Shown: one piece after another, positions 41,550 to 50,612 of the stretch
Layout of the letters: every line of letters begins with the position of its first letter
How positions within the stretch are numbered: the stretch's first letter is position 1
DNA from: DATAXP01 sp963708675
Lineage (GTDB): Bacteria; Planctomycetota; Planctomycetia; Pirellulales; PNKZ01
DNA: 64,000 bases
Assembly: GCA_963708675.1 (NCBI GenBank)
Contig: CAVPTO010000003.1
Location: 5,580,001-5,644,000, forward strand
Reading direction: 5' to 3'
Notes under the pieces: generated by a model
Seen by the model: only the letters and a program-made list of their open reading frames with translations
The model's database searches: none
Told to the model about the DNA's origin: nothing
Translations under genes and position numbers: made by a program

Positions 41550-42872
41550 ATGCGAACACCGCTCTATCATGCCGTTATCGTTCTTCTCGGTGCTGCGAAC
41601 TTCGCGTTCGCGCTTCCCGCCTTCCCCGGCGCTGAAGGGTGCGGCGCGGATACGCCCGGCGGGCGTGGTGGCCGCGTGATCTTTGTTACGAACCTCGAAG
41701 ACTACAACCCGAAGAGCAAAGCGTCGAAACCCATCGAAGGCAGTTTGCGCGCGGCGCTCAACGAAGACGGACCGCGCACAATCGTGTTTCGCGTGTCGGG
41801 CATCATCGATCTCAAGTCGACGCTCACCATCTCATCGCCGTTCGTGACGGTCGCGGGTCAGACGGCGCCGGGAGACGGCATCTGTCTCAAGTCGTTCGGC
41901 ACCGTGGTGACGACGCACGATGTCGTGATCCGACATCTGCGATTCCGACCCGGCGACGTCGCGGGCAAAGAACTCGACGCGCTCGACGTCACCTGCGGAA
42001 AGAATGTCATCCTCGATCATTGCTCCGCCAGTTGGAGCGTCGACGAAACACTCTCCGTCACCGGCGAAGGTTGCACGAACGTCACCGTGCAGTGGTGCAT
42101 CATCAGCGAGAGCCTGAACAACAGCAAACACGCTAAAGGCGAGCACGGCTACGGATCGCTGATCCGCACCGACGGCGACATCACGTTCCATCACAACTTG
42201 TACGCGCATCACAAGACACGCTGCCCGCGACCTGGCACTTACGGCAGCGATCGCGGCATCATGCTCGACTTCCGCAACAACGTCGTCTACGACTGGGTGA
42301 GTGCCGCTGGCTACACGAGCGACGACAAGGCGACGCTCAACTACGTCGGCAACGTGCTCAAGCCCGGCCAGTCGACCGTTAAGAAGCCTTGGCCGTTTAA
42401 GGTCGGTGGGCCGGCAACAAAGATGTTCGTCGCTGACAACCTCGTCGTCGGCACCGCGACCAGCGACGACCCGTGGGCGATCATCGACCGCGCCACGCTG
42501 GAGACGCGACTTGCCGAACCGCTGAAACTGGCCGCCGTTCGAACCGACCCGTCCAGCCAGTTGCTCGATCTCGTGCTCCCCGCCGTCGGGGCGACCCTGC
42601 CGAAGCGCGACGCGGTGGACCTTCGCATTGTCGACGACGTGAAAAACGGCACAGGGCGTATCATCGACTCGCAAAGCGACGTCGGCGGCTGGCCGATCTA
42701 CACCTCGGGCCAACCACCCGAAGATCGCGACTCCGACGGGCTTCCCGACGCCTGGGAGCGTCAGCACGGCCTCGATCCAACGAATCCCGCCGACCAACGT
42801 CTTGACGCCGACGGCGACGGGTACACGAACCTCGAGGAGTCCCTGAACGGGACCGATCCGCGGCAGCGCTAA
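41550..42872 (+). CDS. Secreted pectate-lyase-like polysaccharide lyase with Ca-binding tail
   Basis: 440 aa with signal peptide (YHAVIVLLGAANFAFA). The body is a right-handed parallel beta-helix of the pectate lyase family: FPGAEGCGADTPGGRGG start, GSLRAALN, SGIIDLKSTL, VTVAGQTAPGDGICLK, IRHLRFRPG, ILDHCSASWSVDE, and FHHNLYAHHKTRCPRPG. The C-terminal ~45 residues have two thrombospondin-3/dockerin-like Ca loops (DSDGLPDAWE and DADGDGYTNLEE). It probably cleaves acidic polysaccharide such as pectin or algal polymer outside the cell. Stand-alone gene; no adjacent sulfatase or transporter. Confidence 0.9.
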   Translation: MRTPLYHAVIVLLGAANFAFALPAFPGAEGCGADTPGGRGGRVIFVTNLEDYNPKSKASKPIEGSLRAALNEDGPRTIVFRVSGIIDLKSTLTISSPFVTVAGQTAPGDGICLKSFGTVVTTHDVVIRHLRFRPGDVAGKELDALDVTCGKNVILDHCSASWSVDETLSVTGEGCTNVTVQWCIISESLNNSKHAKGEHGYGSLIRTDGDITFHHNLYAHHKTRCPRPGTYGSDRGIMLDFRNNVVYDWVSAAGYTSDDKATLNYVGNVLKPGQSTVKKPWPFKVGGPATKMFVADNLVVGTATSDDPWAIIDRATLETRLAEPLKLAAVRTDPSSQLLDLVLPAVGATLPKRDAVDLRIVDDVKNGTGRIIDSQSDVGGWPIYTSGQPPEDRDSDGLPDAWERQHGLDPTNPADQRLDADGDGYTNLEESLNGTDPRQR

Positions 42873-43185
42873 GCGTGCCTCTTTTGCGACGAACTAAACG
42901 CGGCCCATGGACGGGGTTCGCTGGCAATCATTCGTCCTGAGAGTGTTAGCAGTGCGCAATCAACAGCACTATCGACGGCGCACGGTTGGGACTGCGGACG
43001 GACGCCGAGACGAGGGGCAGGAATTGGTTCCCCTTCTCGTGGGCCGAGTCTACGACCTTGTTTCCAGGCATTTGCTCCCCCTACACCCCCCCAAATTAAT
43101 CGATTGCTTTCGCCAGAGTCTCCAATTTGAATGGAACGCGGATCGGACAGGGGCGAGCCGATCTAAAAACGGGGTTGGGGCAGAC
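42873..43185. other. 313-bp intergenic region, no gene seen
   Basis: Between the pectate lyase stop and the ATG of the PEP-CTERM protein. It contains a run of nine C residues interrupted by one A and T-A steps (CCCCCTACACCCCCCC near 43077-43091) but no domain-bearing frame, strong palindrome or shared repeat. It presumably holds the promoter of the next gene. Confidence 0.5.
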
Positions 43186-46100
43186 ATGGGATTCCGTCGC
43201 GCGAGCTTGCTCGCATTCGTGGTGGTGTGCGCTCTGCGCCCGCGTTAGCCGATACGACGATCAGCACCAACACCACGCAGAGCGGTGGGACGTTCACGGT
43301 TAATCCCGCCGGGGCTCTGACGATCGCCGGTAGTCCAATCCCGCTTCTGACGATCACGAGTAGCGCGACTACCCAGGGCATTGAGGACGTCTTCATTGGC
43401 GCGGGCTCGGGCAGCGGCGGTTCGCTGCTTATCGGCGCCGGAAGTGTGTTCACCAACAGCGGCGGTACCAACCTCGCCGGCGCGGCGATCAATTCCACCG
43501 GCTCCGCAACGGTCACCGGCACCGGCAGCGCCTGGGATGTTAGCCAGTATATGAATGTTGGCGGTTACGGCGTGGGCACGCTAAACATTCAGAATGGTGG
43601 CACGGTCACCACATCCACAGGTTATCTCGGTTTCAACGCCGGGGCGACCGGCATCGCGACTGTCAGTGGCGCTGGAAGCGCCTGGAAGAATAGCCAGGAG
43701 CTAGTCACCGGTTACGGCGGCACGGGAACGCTGTATGTGCTCAACGGCGCTAAGGTCGCCAGCGACACCGCCTATTTCGGGCTCAACACCGGGTCGAGCG
43801 GCACCGTGACCGTCAGCGGCGCGGGCAGCGCCTGGAACAATACCAATGGTTCGGAGATTGGCTACTCGGGCACGGGCGTGCTGAACATCTTCGACGGCGG
43901 CACCGTGTCGAGTAGCTACAGCTATCTCGGCATCAATAGCAACGTCACCGGCGCGGTGACGGTGAGCGGCACGGGCAGTACGTGGATTAATCAAGGCCTG
44001 CACGTCGGGATGAGCGGCACCGGCACGCTCAACATCCTGGCCGGCGCTACGGTCAGCGATGATCACAGCTTCGTGGGCTATCTCGCCGGCTCGATCAGCA
44101 CCGTGACGGTCAGCGGCGCCAATAGCGCATGGAACCACACCAACTACATGGAACTCGGCACCAACGGCACGGGGATGCTGAACGTTCTGGACGGCGGAAC
44201 GGTCACGAGCAACGGCGGCTACCTCGGTGACTCGTCCATCTCGACGGGCATCGCCACGATCAGTGGCGCGGGCAGCGCCTGGACCAATAGCGGTGACGTA
44301 CGCACCGGCGACTGGGGCACCGGGAAGCTGAACATCCTGGACGGTGGAATCGTCGTCAATAACGACGGCAACATCGGCCACAATGTCAGTGCGAACGGCG
44401 CCGCCACGGTCAGCGGCACCGGCAGCACGTGGGAGAATCGCGGGGCGCTGTATGTAGGCCTCAACGGCACGGGCACGCTGAACATTCTGGCCGGCGGGAC
44501 CGTCAGCAACGCGCAGAACGGCTACCTCGGCCACTTCTCAGGTTCGACCGGCGCCGCCACAGTCAGCGGCATCGGCAGCGCCTGGAACAGCAGCGGCGGC
44601 CTGTACGTCGGCGGCAACGCGGACAGCAGCGGCGGAAGTGGCACGGTCACCGTCGATAACGGCGGCACGATCTCCGTCGGCGGCACGATGAAGCTGTGGC
44701 AGCAAGGCACGCTCAACCTCGACAACGGAGGCAACGTCACCGCGACGAGCTTCGATCGCTCTTTGGGCACGTTCAACTTCACCGGCGGCACGCTCACCGT
44801 CAGCGGCGGAACGTATACGCAGAGCACGAACGTCAACACCGCCGCAAATATCCTCAACGTCGGTGGCGCGAACAATCCGCGGTTCGCCTTGGCCGCTGGA
44901 GCTACGGCCAGCGGCGTGCAAGCCGTTGTCGTCGGCGCGTCCTCGGGCACCAGCGGCTCGTTGCTCATCGTCGGCGGCAGCGTGCTCACGAACAGCGGTG
45001 ACGATACTTCGCTCGGAACGATCGGCGGCTCGAACGTCAACGGCGGCGCGGGCTATTTCGGGCTCAACAGCGGCTCGAGCGGCACCGTCACCGTCAGCGG
45101 CGTCGGAAGCGCCTGGAACAATACCAATGGCTTGGAGATCGGCTACGCGGGCGCGGGCGAGCTGAACATCTTCAACGGCGGAACCGTCTCGAGCAACTTC
45201 AGCGATCTCGCCGTGAGCGCCAATGCAACCGGCGCGGTAACGGTGAGCGGCGCGGGCAGCACGTGGGTCAATCAAGGTCTGCACATCGGGATCAACGGCA
45301 CCGGAACGCTGAACATCCTGGCCGGTGCAACGGCGACCGATGATCACAGCCTTGTGGGCTATTTCGCCGGCTCGACCGGCGCCGTGACGGTCAGCGGCGC
45401 CAATCGCGCCTGGAACCATAGCAACTACATGCAACTCGGCATCTTTGGCACGGGCACGCTGAACGTTCTGGCCGGTGGAACGGTCACGAGCAACGGCGGC
45501 TACCTCGGTGAGGCTTCCTTCTCGACCGGCATCGCCACGATTAGTGGCGCTGGCAGCGTGTGGACCAATAGCGGTGAAATACGCACCGGCGACTGGGGGA
45601 CGGGGAAGCTGAACATCCTGGACGGTGGAATCGTCGTCAACACCGACGGCAACATCGGCCAGAATGCCAGTGCGACCGGTGCCACCACGGTCAGTGGCAC
45701 AGGCAGCACTTGGGAGAATCGCGGGGCACTGTATGTAGGCCTCAACGGCACGGGAACGCTGAACATTCTGGCCGGTGGGACGGTCAGCAACGCCCAGAAC
45801 GGCTACCTTGGCCACTTCGCAGGTTCGACCGGCGCCGCCACGGTCAGCGGCACCGGCAGCGCCTGGAACAGCAGCGGCGGCCTGTACGTCGGCGGCCAAG
45901 CGACCAGCAGCGGCGGCAGCGGCATTGTCACGGTCGACAGCGGCGGCACGCTCTCCGTCGGCGGCTCGATGAAGATCTGGAGCACCGGCAGCGTCAGCGT
46001 TGGCAGCGGTGGGACGATCAATGCAGCGAGCGTCGACGTTGCCGGCAGCAAGCTGGTCAACAATGGTGTGATTTACGGCACGGTCAGCGTAACGGACGGC

Positions 46101-46700
46101 GGCAGCGTGCACGGGTCGGGGTCATTCGACAACCTCGTCGTCACCGATGGTTCGGTGTCGCCGGGTAACAGTCCGGGCACGATGACCGACACGAGCACGA
46201 CCTGGGGCAGCGGTGGTACTTATGTATGGCAGATCAATGATCTGGCAAGCTACCAGGCCGACGGACACACCGGCGTCGCTGGAGGCGGTGCGGGGCACGA
46301 CGGTTGGGACCTGTGGCACACCGGCGAGTTGACGTTCGCGCCGGGGTTCGTCATCGAGTTACGTTCCATCTCGCTAAACTCGGATGTTGATACGGTACTC
46401 GAAGGCTGGGATGCCATGCGACATTACGAATGGCTGATTGCCACGAGCACTAATGGCGCGTTCGATGCGAGCTTGCTCACCAGTCTCAATACCGGCGGTC
46501 ATATCGACCCGAGCTTCTTCGCCACGGCGTTCACGGGCGACTTTGATGTCTTTGCCATGGCCGGCGGCAACGAGTTGTGGCTCGAGTACACGCCTGTGCC
46601 GGAGCCAGGATCGCTGCTTCTGGCGGGATGCGCGGCAGTTTGTCTCGCGTGGCGAGCACGGTCTGTTCGTGCCCAGAGAGTCGGGCCCTCGCGCGGCTAA
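43186..46700 (+). CDS. PEP-CTERM beta-helix surface protein (start region frame-shifted)
   Basis: In the given sequence the main frame runs 43227-46700 from GTG. The true start is probably ATG 43186, whose frame encodes MGFRRASLLAFVVV; one missing base near 43219-43229 separates it from RSAPALADTTIST in the main frame, together a normal signal peptide. The body is ~45-residue repeats of the autotransporter-associated type (GTGTLNILAGGTVS, ATVSGTGSAWNN), with a ~310-residue block duplicated internally. The end has the sorting signal VPEPGSLLLAGCAAVCLAWRAR: PEP motif, hydrophobic helix, Arg-rich tail, recognised by an exosortase. There is no beta-barrel, so anchoring differs from the autotransporters. 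Confidence 0.9.
43773..45982. repeat. ~930-bp internal duplication in the PEP-CTERM gene (offset 1,281 bp)
   Basis: 43773-44701 and 45054-45982 align without length change at offset 1,281, a multiple of three, so the protein gains ~310 repeated residues. The copies have diverged in many codons, so the event is not recent. Between them is a unique ~350-bp spacer. Confidence 0.8.
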
Positions 46701-46844
46701 AAACTGGTGGCGAAACCGGACTGGGGCGCATACAATGCAAAGTCCCGCCCCAGCATCTAGTTGTCGCCACTTTATCCTAAGCCGAGCCCCGTCGGCGCGG
46801 AGACTCCCTTGGCCTGTTGTCGAGCAAACATTAGTTCGTTGTCG

Positions 46845-47798
46845 ATGTTGATGCTCGCCCTGCTGCGCATCAGCATCGGGTGGCACTTCCTGTACGCAGG
46901 CATCGACAAGCTGTCGAGCGCGCACTTCACGTCGGCTGGGTATCTCGGCCAGGCGAAAGGCCCGCTTGCCGACAAGTTTCACGAGCTGATTCCCGACTGG
47001 GACGGCCGCGAACGTTTCGGCGCATTCGAGGTCAAGCTCGGCGACGAGCGCAAGGACGCCACGCAGCGTCGCGTGCACGCACTCGAAGCTACGCTGAAGA
47101 CGAACACCGCCTCGATGATCAAGTACGTTGACGAATTCGAGAAGCACTACGTCCTCGACGATCAGCAGAAGGCCGAGGCCGCCAAGGCGTTCGAACGTCG
47201 CAAGACCGAGCTCAAGGAGTGGCTCGAAGGCAAGGCTTCGGACATCGAAGATTACTTCCATGACCTTCAACGTCTCGAATCGGCCCGCCGTCGCCCCGAC
47301 GCGGACGCCCCGTTCGAGCAGAAGCGCAACTGGGACGCGCAGACCAAACTTCGCGGACAATTGTCGTCATGGTCGAAAGAAATCGACCGCATCGGTAACG
47401 AACTCCAAGACGATTTGCACGCGCTGTTGCGTCCGAAGCAGGCTTCGAAGGGGCCGGTGCCGGTTCCGCTCAGTGAGTGGCTATCGCAAGACAACGTCAT
47501 TATCTACACCAACCTCGCGATCGGCACATGCCTCATCCTTGGCCTGTTCACGCGATTGGCGAGCTTAGGCGGCGCGTTGTTCCTGTTGTCGGTCGTGTTG
47601 GCGTCGCCCGATTGGCCGGGCTTGTATCCTCCGCCGCCTCCGTCCGCCGGCCGCACATTGTTCGTCGGCAAGGAATTCATTGAAATGATGGCGCTCTTCG
47701 CGCTCGCGACGCTTCCCGTCGGACGCTGGGGCGGTTTGGACTTCTTCATCCACTACTTGATTGTTCGGCCGATCTTCGGCAAGAGAGATGTCGCATGA
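46845..47798 (+). CDS. DoxX-family membrane protein with long coiled-coil insert
   Basis: 317 aa from ATG 46845 (the frame opens at 46761; no good ribosome-binding site at either). First helix LALLRISIGWHFLYAGIDKL is the DoxX start. A ~170-residue charged, mostly helical insert follows (DEFEKHYVLDDQQKAEAAKAF, coiled-coil-like). Then come three further helices (NLAIGTCLILGLFTRLASL, GALFLLSVVLA, MALFALATLPVG). DoxX proteins usually have four helices without such an insert, so the loop is notable and may bind a partner. Its last four bases overlap the next gene (ATGA), giving a coupled pair with a Tat-exported oxidoreductase. Confidence 0.85.
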   Translation: MLMLALLRISIGWHFLYAGIDKLSSAHFTSAGYLGQAKGPLADKFHELIPDWDGRERFGAFEVKLGDERKDATQRRVHALEATLKTNTASMIKYVDEFEKHYVLDDQQKAEAAKAFERRKTELKEWLEGKASDIEDYFHDLQRLESARRRPDADAPFEQKRNWDAQTKLRGQLSSWSKEIDRIGNELQDDLHALLRPKQASKGPVPVPLSEWLSQDNVIIYTNLAIGTCLILGLFTRLASLGGALFLLSVVLASPDWPGLYPPPPPSAGRTLFVGKEFIEMMALFALATLPVGRWGGLDFFIHYLIVRPIFGKRDVA

Positions 47799-49450
47799 AC
47801 CTGAGCCCTGAAGAACGCGCAACAGGCAAAACGAACTTTCAGGCCGCCATCGGCAGCGAGCTGACACGCCGCGAATTCCTCGCAGGCAGCGTGGCCGCGG
47901 CCGCCGTGGGTGGCGCGGGCCTTGGAGCCTTTTACTTCGGCTACTCGAAGGTCACCGACCCGGTGCGTGTCGGTTTCATCGGCACCGGCGACGAAGGCAA
48001 CGTGTTGATCAACAACATTACGCCCGACTACCTGCAAGTCGTCGCCATCAGCGACATCCGCCCGTACAACGTCTACCGCACGTTCTATGGCGACCACTCG
48101 TCGCCGAGCGCCGCGGCTAACCGCTGCGGGCTGATGAAGAAGTACGGCTGGGCGAGCGAAGATCAGGCACGGAAGAACGTCAAGGTTTACGACGACTACA
48201 AAGATCTGCTGGCCGACAAGGACATCGAAGGGGTCGTCATCGCGTTGCCGCTGCACTTGCACGATGTCGTCGCGATCGAAGCGATGCGTGCCGGCAAGCA
48301 CGTGCTCACCGAAAAGCTGATGGCCCACAGCATCGGCCAATGCAAGGACATGGGCCGCGTCTCGAAGCAGACCCAAAAACTGCTCGCCACCGGCCATCAG
48401 CGCCACTACAGCATCCTTTACGATAACGCGGTCGACACTCTGAAGCGTGGCCTGATCGGCGACGTGCATCACATTCGCGCCCAGTGGCATCGCGGCAACT
48501 TGCCTGGCAAAGATAGTTGGCGACAGCCGATGCCCGCCGAGATCGCGGCGAATCTCAAGGATCTCGACGCGAAGCTCGACAAAGACCCCGGCAACACGGC
48601 CTATCTCAAGCAAAAGCAGATTTGGGAGAAGCAGGCTCTCGACCAGGCGGTCGATGCCGCGAAGTACGGCTATCAAGAAAAAACGCTCGGCGGCGGCTAT
48701 GTCGTTTCGCCGTTGGAAGAGCTGATTCGTTGGCGACTGTGGCAGCGCACGGGCGGCGGCTTGATGGCCGAGCTTGGCAGCCACCAACTCGACGCCTCGG
48801 GCATCTTCTGCACCGCGCAGCGCACCGACGGCAAGAAGGCCCGTCCGCTGTGCGTCACGGCCGTCGGCGTGAGGTCGCTGTTCCCGTTCGATCGCGAGGT
48901 CGACGACCACGTGCATTGCATCTACGAGTACCCGGCCCCGACCTACGACGCCAAAGACCCCGAGCTGCGCGAGAAGAAAATCGTCGTCAGCTATTCGTCG
49001 ATCAACGGCAACGGCTATGGCGGCTACGGCGAGTGCGTCATGGGCACCAAGGGCACCCTGTTGCTTGAAAACGAAGCCGAAGTGATGCTCTTCAAGGATG
49101 CTTCCACCTCGACCAGCGTCGGTGTGGTCAAAGGCAAAGGCGGTCCGACGCTCGACACGACCGCCAGCTCCGGCCCATCAGCCGCCGTGGCGAAGTCGGC
49201 GATCGACGCAGGCCCCGTCAGCCGCGGCTACACCGAAGAGATGGAACACTGGGCCTGGTGCATCCGCAACTTCGACTTCAAGGAAAATCAGCCAAAGTGC
49301 CAGCCGAAGGTCGCCATGGCTGACGCGATCATCGCGCTCACGACGAACATCGCCATCCGCGACAATAAGCGGATCGAGTTCAAAGACGAGTGGTTCGACA
49401 TCGACAGCGACGAAACGCCCGAAGGCAAAGCGCCTTCGATCAAGGTTTAA
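47795..49450 (+). CDS. Tat-exported Gfo/Idh/MocA oxidoreductase
   Basis: 551 aa. The Tat signal (TRREFLAGSVAAAAVGGAGLGAF) follows a 22-residue leader. Rossmann motif VRVGFIGTGDEGN is next, then the family motif GKHVLTEKLMAHS (EKP is EKL here). The C-terminal alpha/beta domain carries an insert around residues 240-280 (KDLDAKLDKDPG). It overlaps the DoxX gene by four bases, and a TIM-barrel isomerase follows after a repeat-bearing gap. Known relatives oxidise sugar rings or inositols with tightly bound NAD(P). Export plus a membrane partner suggests an electron-transferring sugar oxidation system, which is inference. Confidence 0.9.
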   Translation: MNLSPEERATGKTNFQAAIGSELTRREFLAGSVAAAAVGGAGLGAFYFGYSKVTDPVRVGFIGTGDEGNVLINNITPDYLQVVAISDIRPYNVYRTFYGDHSSPSAAANRCGLMKKYGWASEDQARKNVKVYDDYKDLLADKDIEGVVIALPLHLHDVVAIEAMRAGKHVLTEKLMAHSIGQCKDMGRVSKQTQKLLATGHQRHYSILYDNAVDTLKRGLIGDVHHIRAQWHRGNLPGKDSWRQPMPAEIAANLKDLDAKLDKDPGNTAYLKQKQIWEKQALDQAVDAAKYGYQEKTLGGGYVVSPLEELIRWRLWQRTGGGLMAELGSHQLDASGIFCTAQRTDGKKARPLCVTAVGVRSLFPFDREVDDHVHCIYEYPAPTYDAKDPELREKKIVVSYSSINGNGYGGYGECVMGTKGTLLLENEAEVMLFKDASTSTSVGVVKGKGGPTLDTTASSGPSAAVAKSAIDAGPVSRGYTEEMEHWAWCIRNFDFKENQPKCQPKVAMADAIIALTTNIAIRDNKRIEFKDEWFDIDSDETPEGKAPSIKV

Positions 49451-49576
49451 CCCCCTCTCCCTTTGGGAGAGGGTGGCGGCTTGCCGCCGGGTAAGGGCGG
49501 GTGGAAGTCGAAGGCGGTTTCTATTTCAACCCGCCCTCATCCGCCGCTTCGCGGCACCTTCTCCCGAAGGGAGAAG
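49451..49576. repeat. Dispersed intergenic composite palindrome, copy R1
   Basis: Starts with a CCCTCTCCC...GGGAGAGGG hairpin and ends with CTTCTCCCGAAGGGAGAAG. Inner segments GGCGGCTTGCCGCC and CCGCCGCTTCGCGG also fold. It is in inverted orientation relative to copies at 58727 and 62347. Confidence 0.85.
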
Positions 49577-49598
49577 CGTCCATAATAGGAACTTCGAA

Positions 49599-50444
49599 AT
49601 GTCAGATCGTTGGCCCCTCGGCGTCTTCGCCAGCATCGACGCCGGCCTGGGCGTGAAACTCGAAGTCGCCCGCGACCTCGGCGTCCCCACGATCCAACTC
49701 CACGCGCCGGCCGCTGCCACGCGCACCAAGGCCAACGCCGACGCCTTCCTCGCGCGGCTCAAGGAAGCGAACATCCGCCTCACGGCCGTCTTCGGCGGTT
49801 TCGAAGGCGAAAGCTACGCCGACATCCCGACCGTCGAACGCACCGTCGGCCTCGTCCCTCGCGAGACACGCGACGAGCGCGTCGCCGAAATGAAGGCCAT
49901 CTCCGACTTCGCGAAGCTGCTCGGCTGCAACGTCGTCGCGCTGCATCTCGGCTTCGTGCCGCACGACACGAGCGATCCGCTCTATGCCGAGGTGCTCGCC
50001 ATCACTCGCGACCTCTGCGATCACGCGAAGAGCAACGGCCAGGCGCTCCATTTGGAGACAGGCCAAGAACCGGCCGACACGTTGCTCAAGTTCATTGCCG
50101 ACGTCGGTCGCGACAACCTGTTCATCAACTTTGACCCGGCCAACATGATCCTCTATGGCATCGGCGAACCGATCGCCGCCCTCAAAAAGCTTGGCCCCCT
50201 GGTGCGAAGCGTTCACTGCAAAGACGGCAAGTGGGCGAAGAACCCAGGTAAGGAATGGGGACAAGAAATGCCGCTCGGCGCCGGCGACGTCGGCATGGAA
50301 AACTATTTGCGCACACTCCGCGAAGTCGGCTACACCGGTCCACTCACGATCGAGCGCGAGATTCCGCAAGAGCCCGAGCGCCAGAAAGCCGAGATTGGCC
50401 AGGCCGTCGGCTTGCTTAACGACATCAAGAGCCGCCTTGGTTGA
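49599..50444 (+). CDS. Sugar phosphate isomerase/epimerase-like TIM-barrel protein
   Basis: 281 aa from ATG 49599, with AGGA upstream. It has the AP-endonuclease-2/xylose-isomerase-like fold: GVFASIDAGLGVKLEVARDLG at the start, VALHLGFVPHD (metal-ligand His region), ALHLETGQEPADTL (Glu), INFDPANMILYG (Asp), SVHCKDGKW (His/Asp), and IEREIP (Glu) near the end. These match the metal-binding ligands of the family, so it is likely an active metal-dependent isomerase or epimerase. It follows the oxidoreductase, as often in keto-sugar or inositol pathways. Cytoplasmic, no signal peptide. Confidence 0.9.
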   Translation: MSDRWPLGVFASIDAGLGVKLEVARDLGVPTIQLHAPAAATRTKANADAFLARLKEANIRLTAVFGGFEGESYADIPTVERTVGLVPRETRDERVAEMKAISDFAKLLGCNVVALHLGFVPHDTSDPLYAEVLAITRDLCDHAKSNGQALHLETGQEPADTLLKFIADVGRDNLFINFDPANMILYGIGEPIAALKKLGPLVRSVHCKDGKWAKNPGKEWGQEMPLGAGDVGMENYLRTLREVGYTGPLTIEREIPQEPERQKAEIGQAVGLLNDIKSRLG

Positions 50445-50450
50445 AATGAC

Positions 50451-50566
50451 TCCCTCGCCCCGTTGGGGAGAGGGTCGGGGCGAGAGGAATGGGAAGCGTG
50501 TACCCGCATCGACCCCTCACCCGGTTCGCCTGCGGCGAACCACCCTCTCCCGCAAGGGGCGAGGGT
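50451..50566. repeat. Dispersed intergenic composite palindrome, copy R2
   Basis: Variant subfamily: CCTCGCCCC...GGGGAGAGGGTCGGGGCGAG at the left and CACCCTCTCCCGCAAGGGGCGAGGG at the right, with an inner GTTCGCC-TGC-GGCGAAC hairpin. It fills the gap between isomerase and heme-dehydrogenase genes. Confidence 0.85.
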
Positions 50567-50612
50567 AGAATCGATCGATTGTTCGTCATCGCACACCAGT
50601 GAAGGTCGCACC

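Noticed and set aside
42907..43248. 113-codon frame before the PEP-CTERM gene as a separate protein
   Set aside because: Only its last ~20 residues (from ATG 43186) look meaningful, as the signal peptide of the next gene; the rest lacks any feature.
43227..46700. Repeated units in the PEP-CTERM gene considered as a CRISPR-like array
   Set aside because: Units are imperfect, in frame, translated and of beta-helix type; there is no constant repeat with variable spacers and no cas gene.
49098..49598. Upstream extension of the isomerase frame
   Set aside because: It overlaps the oxidoreductase gene and repeat R1; a ribosome-binding site and the family's usual N terminus mark 49599.
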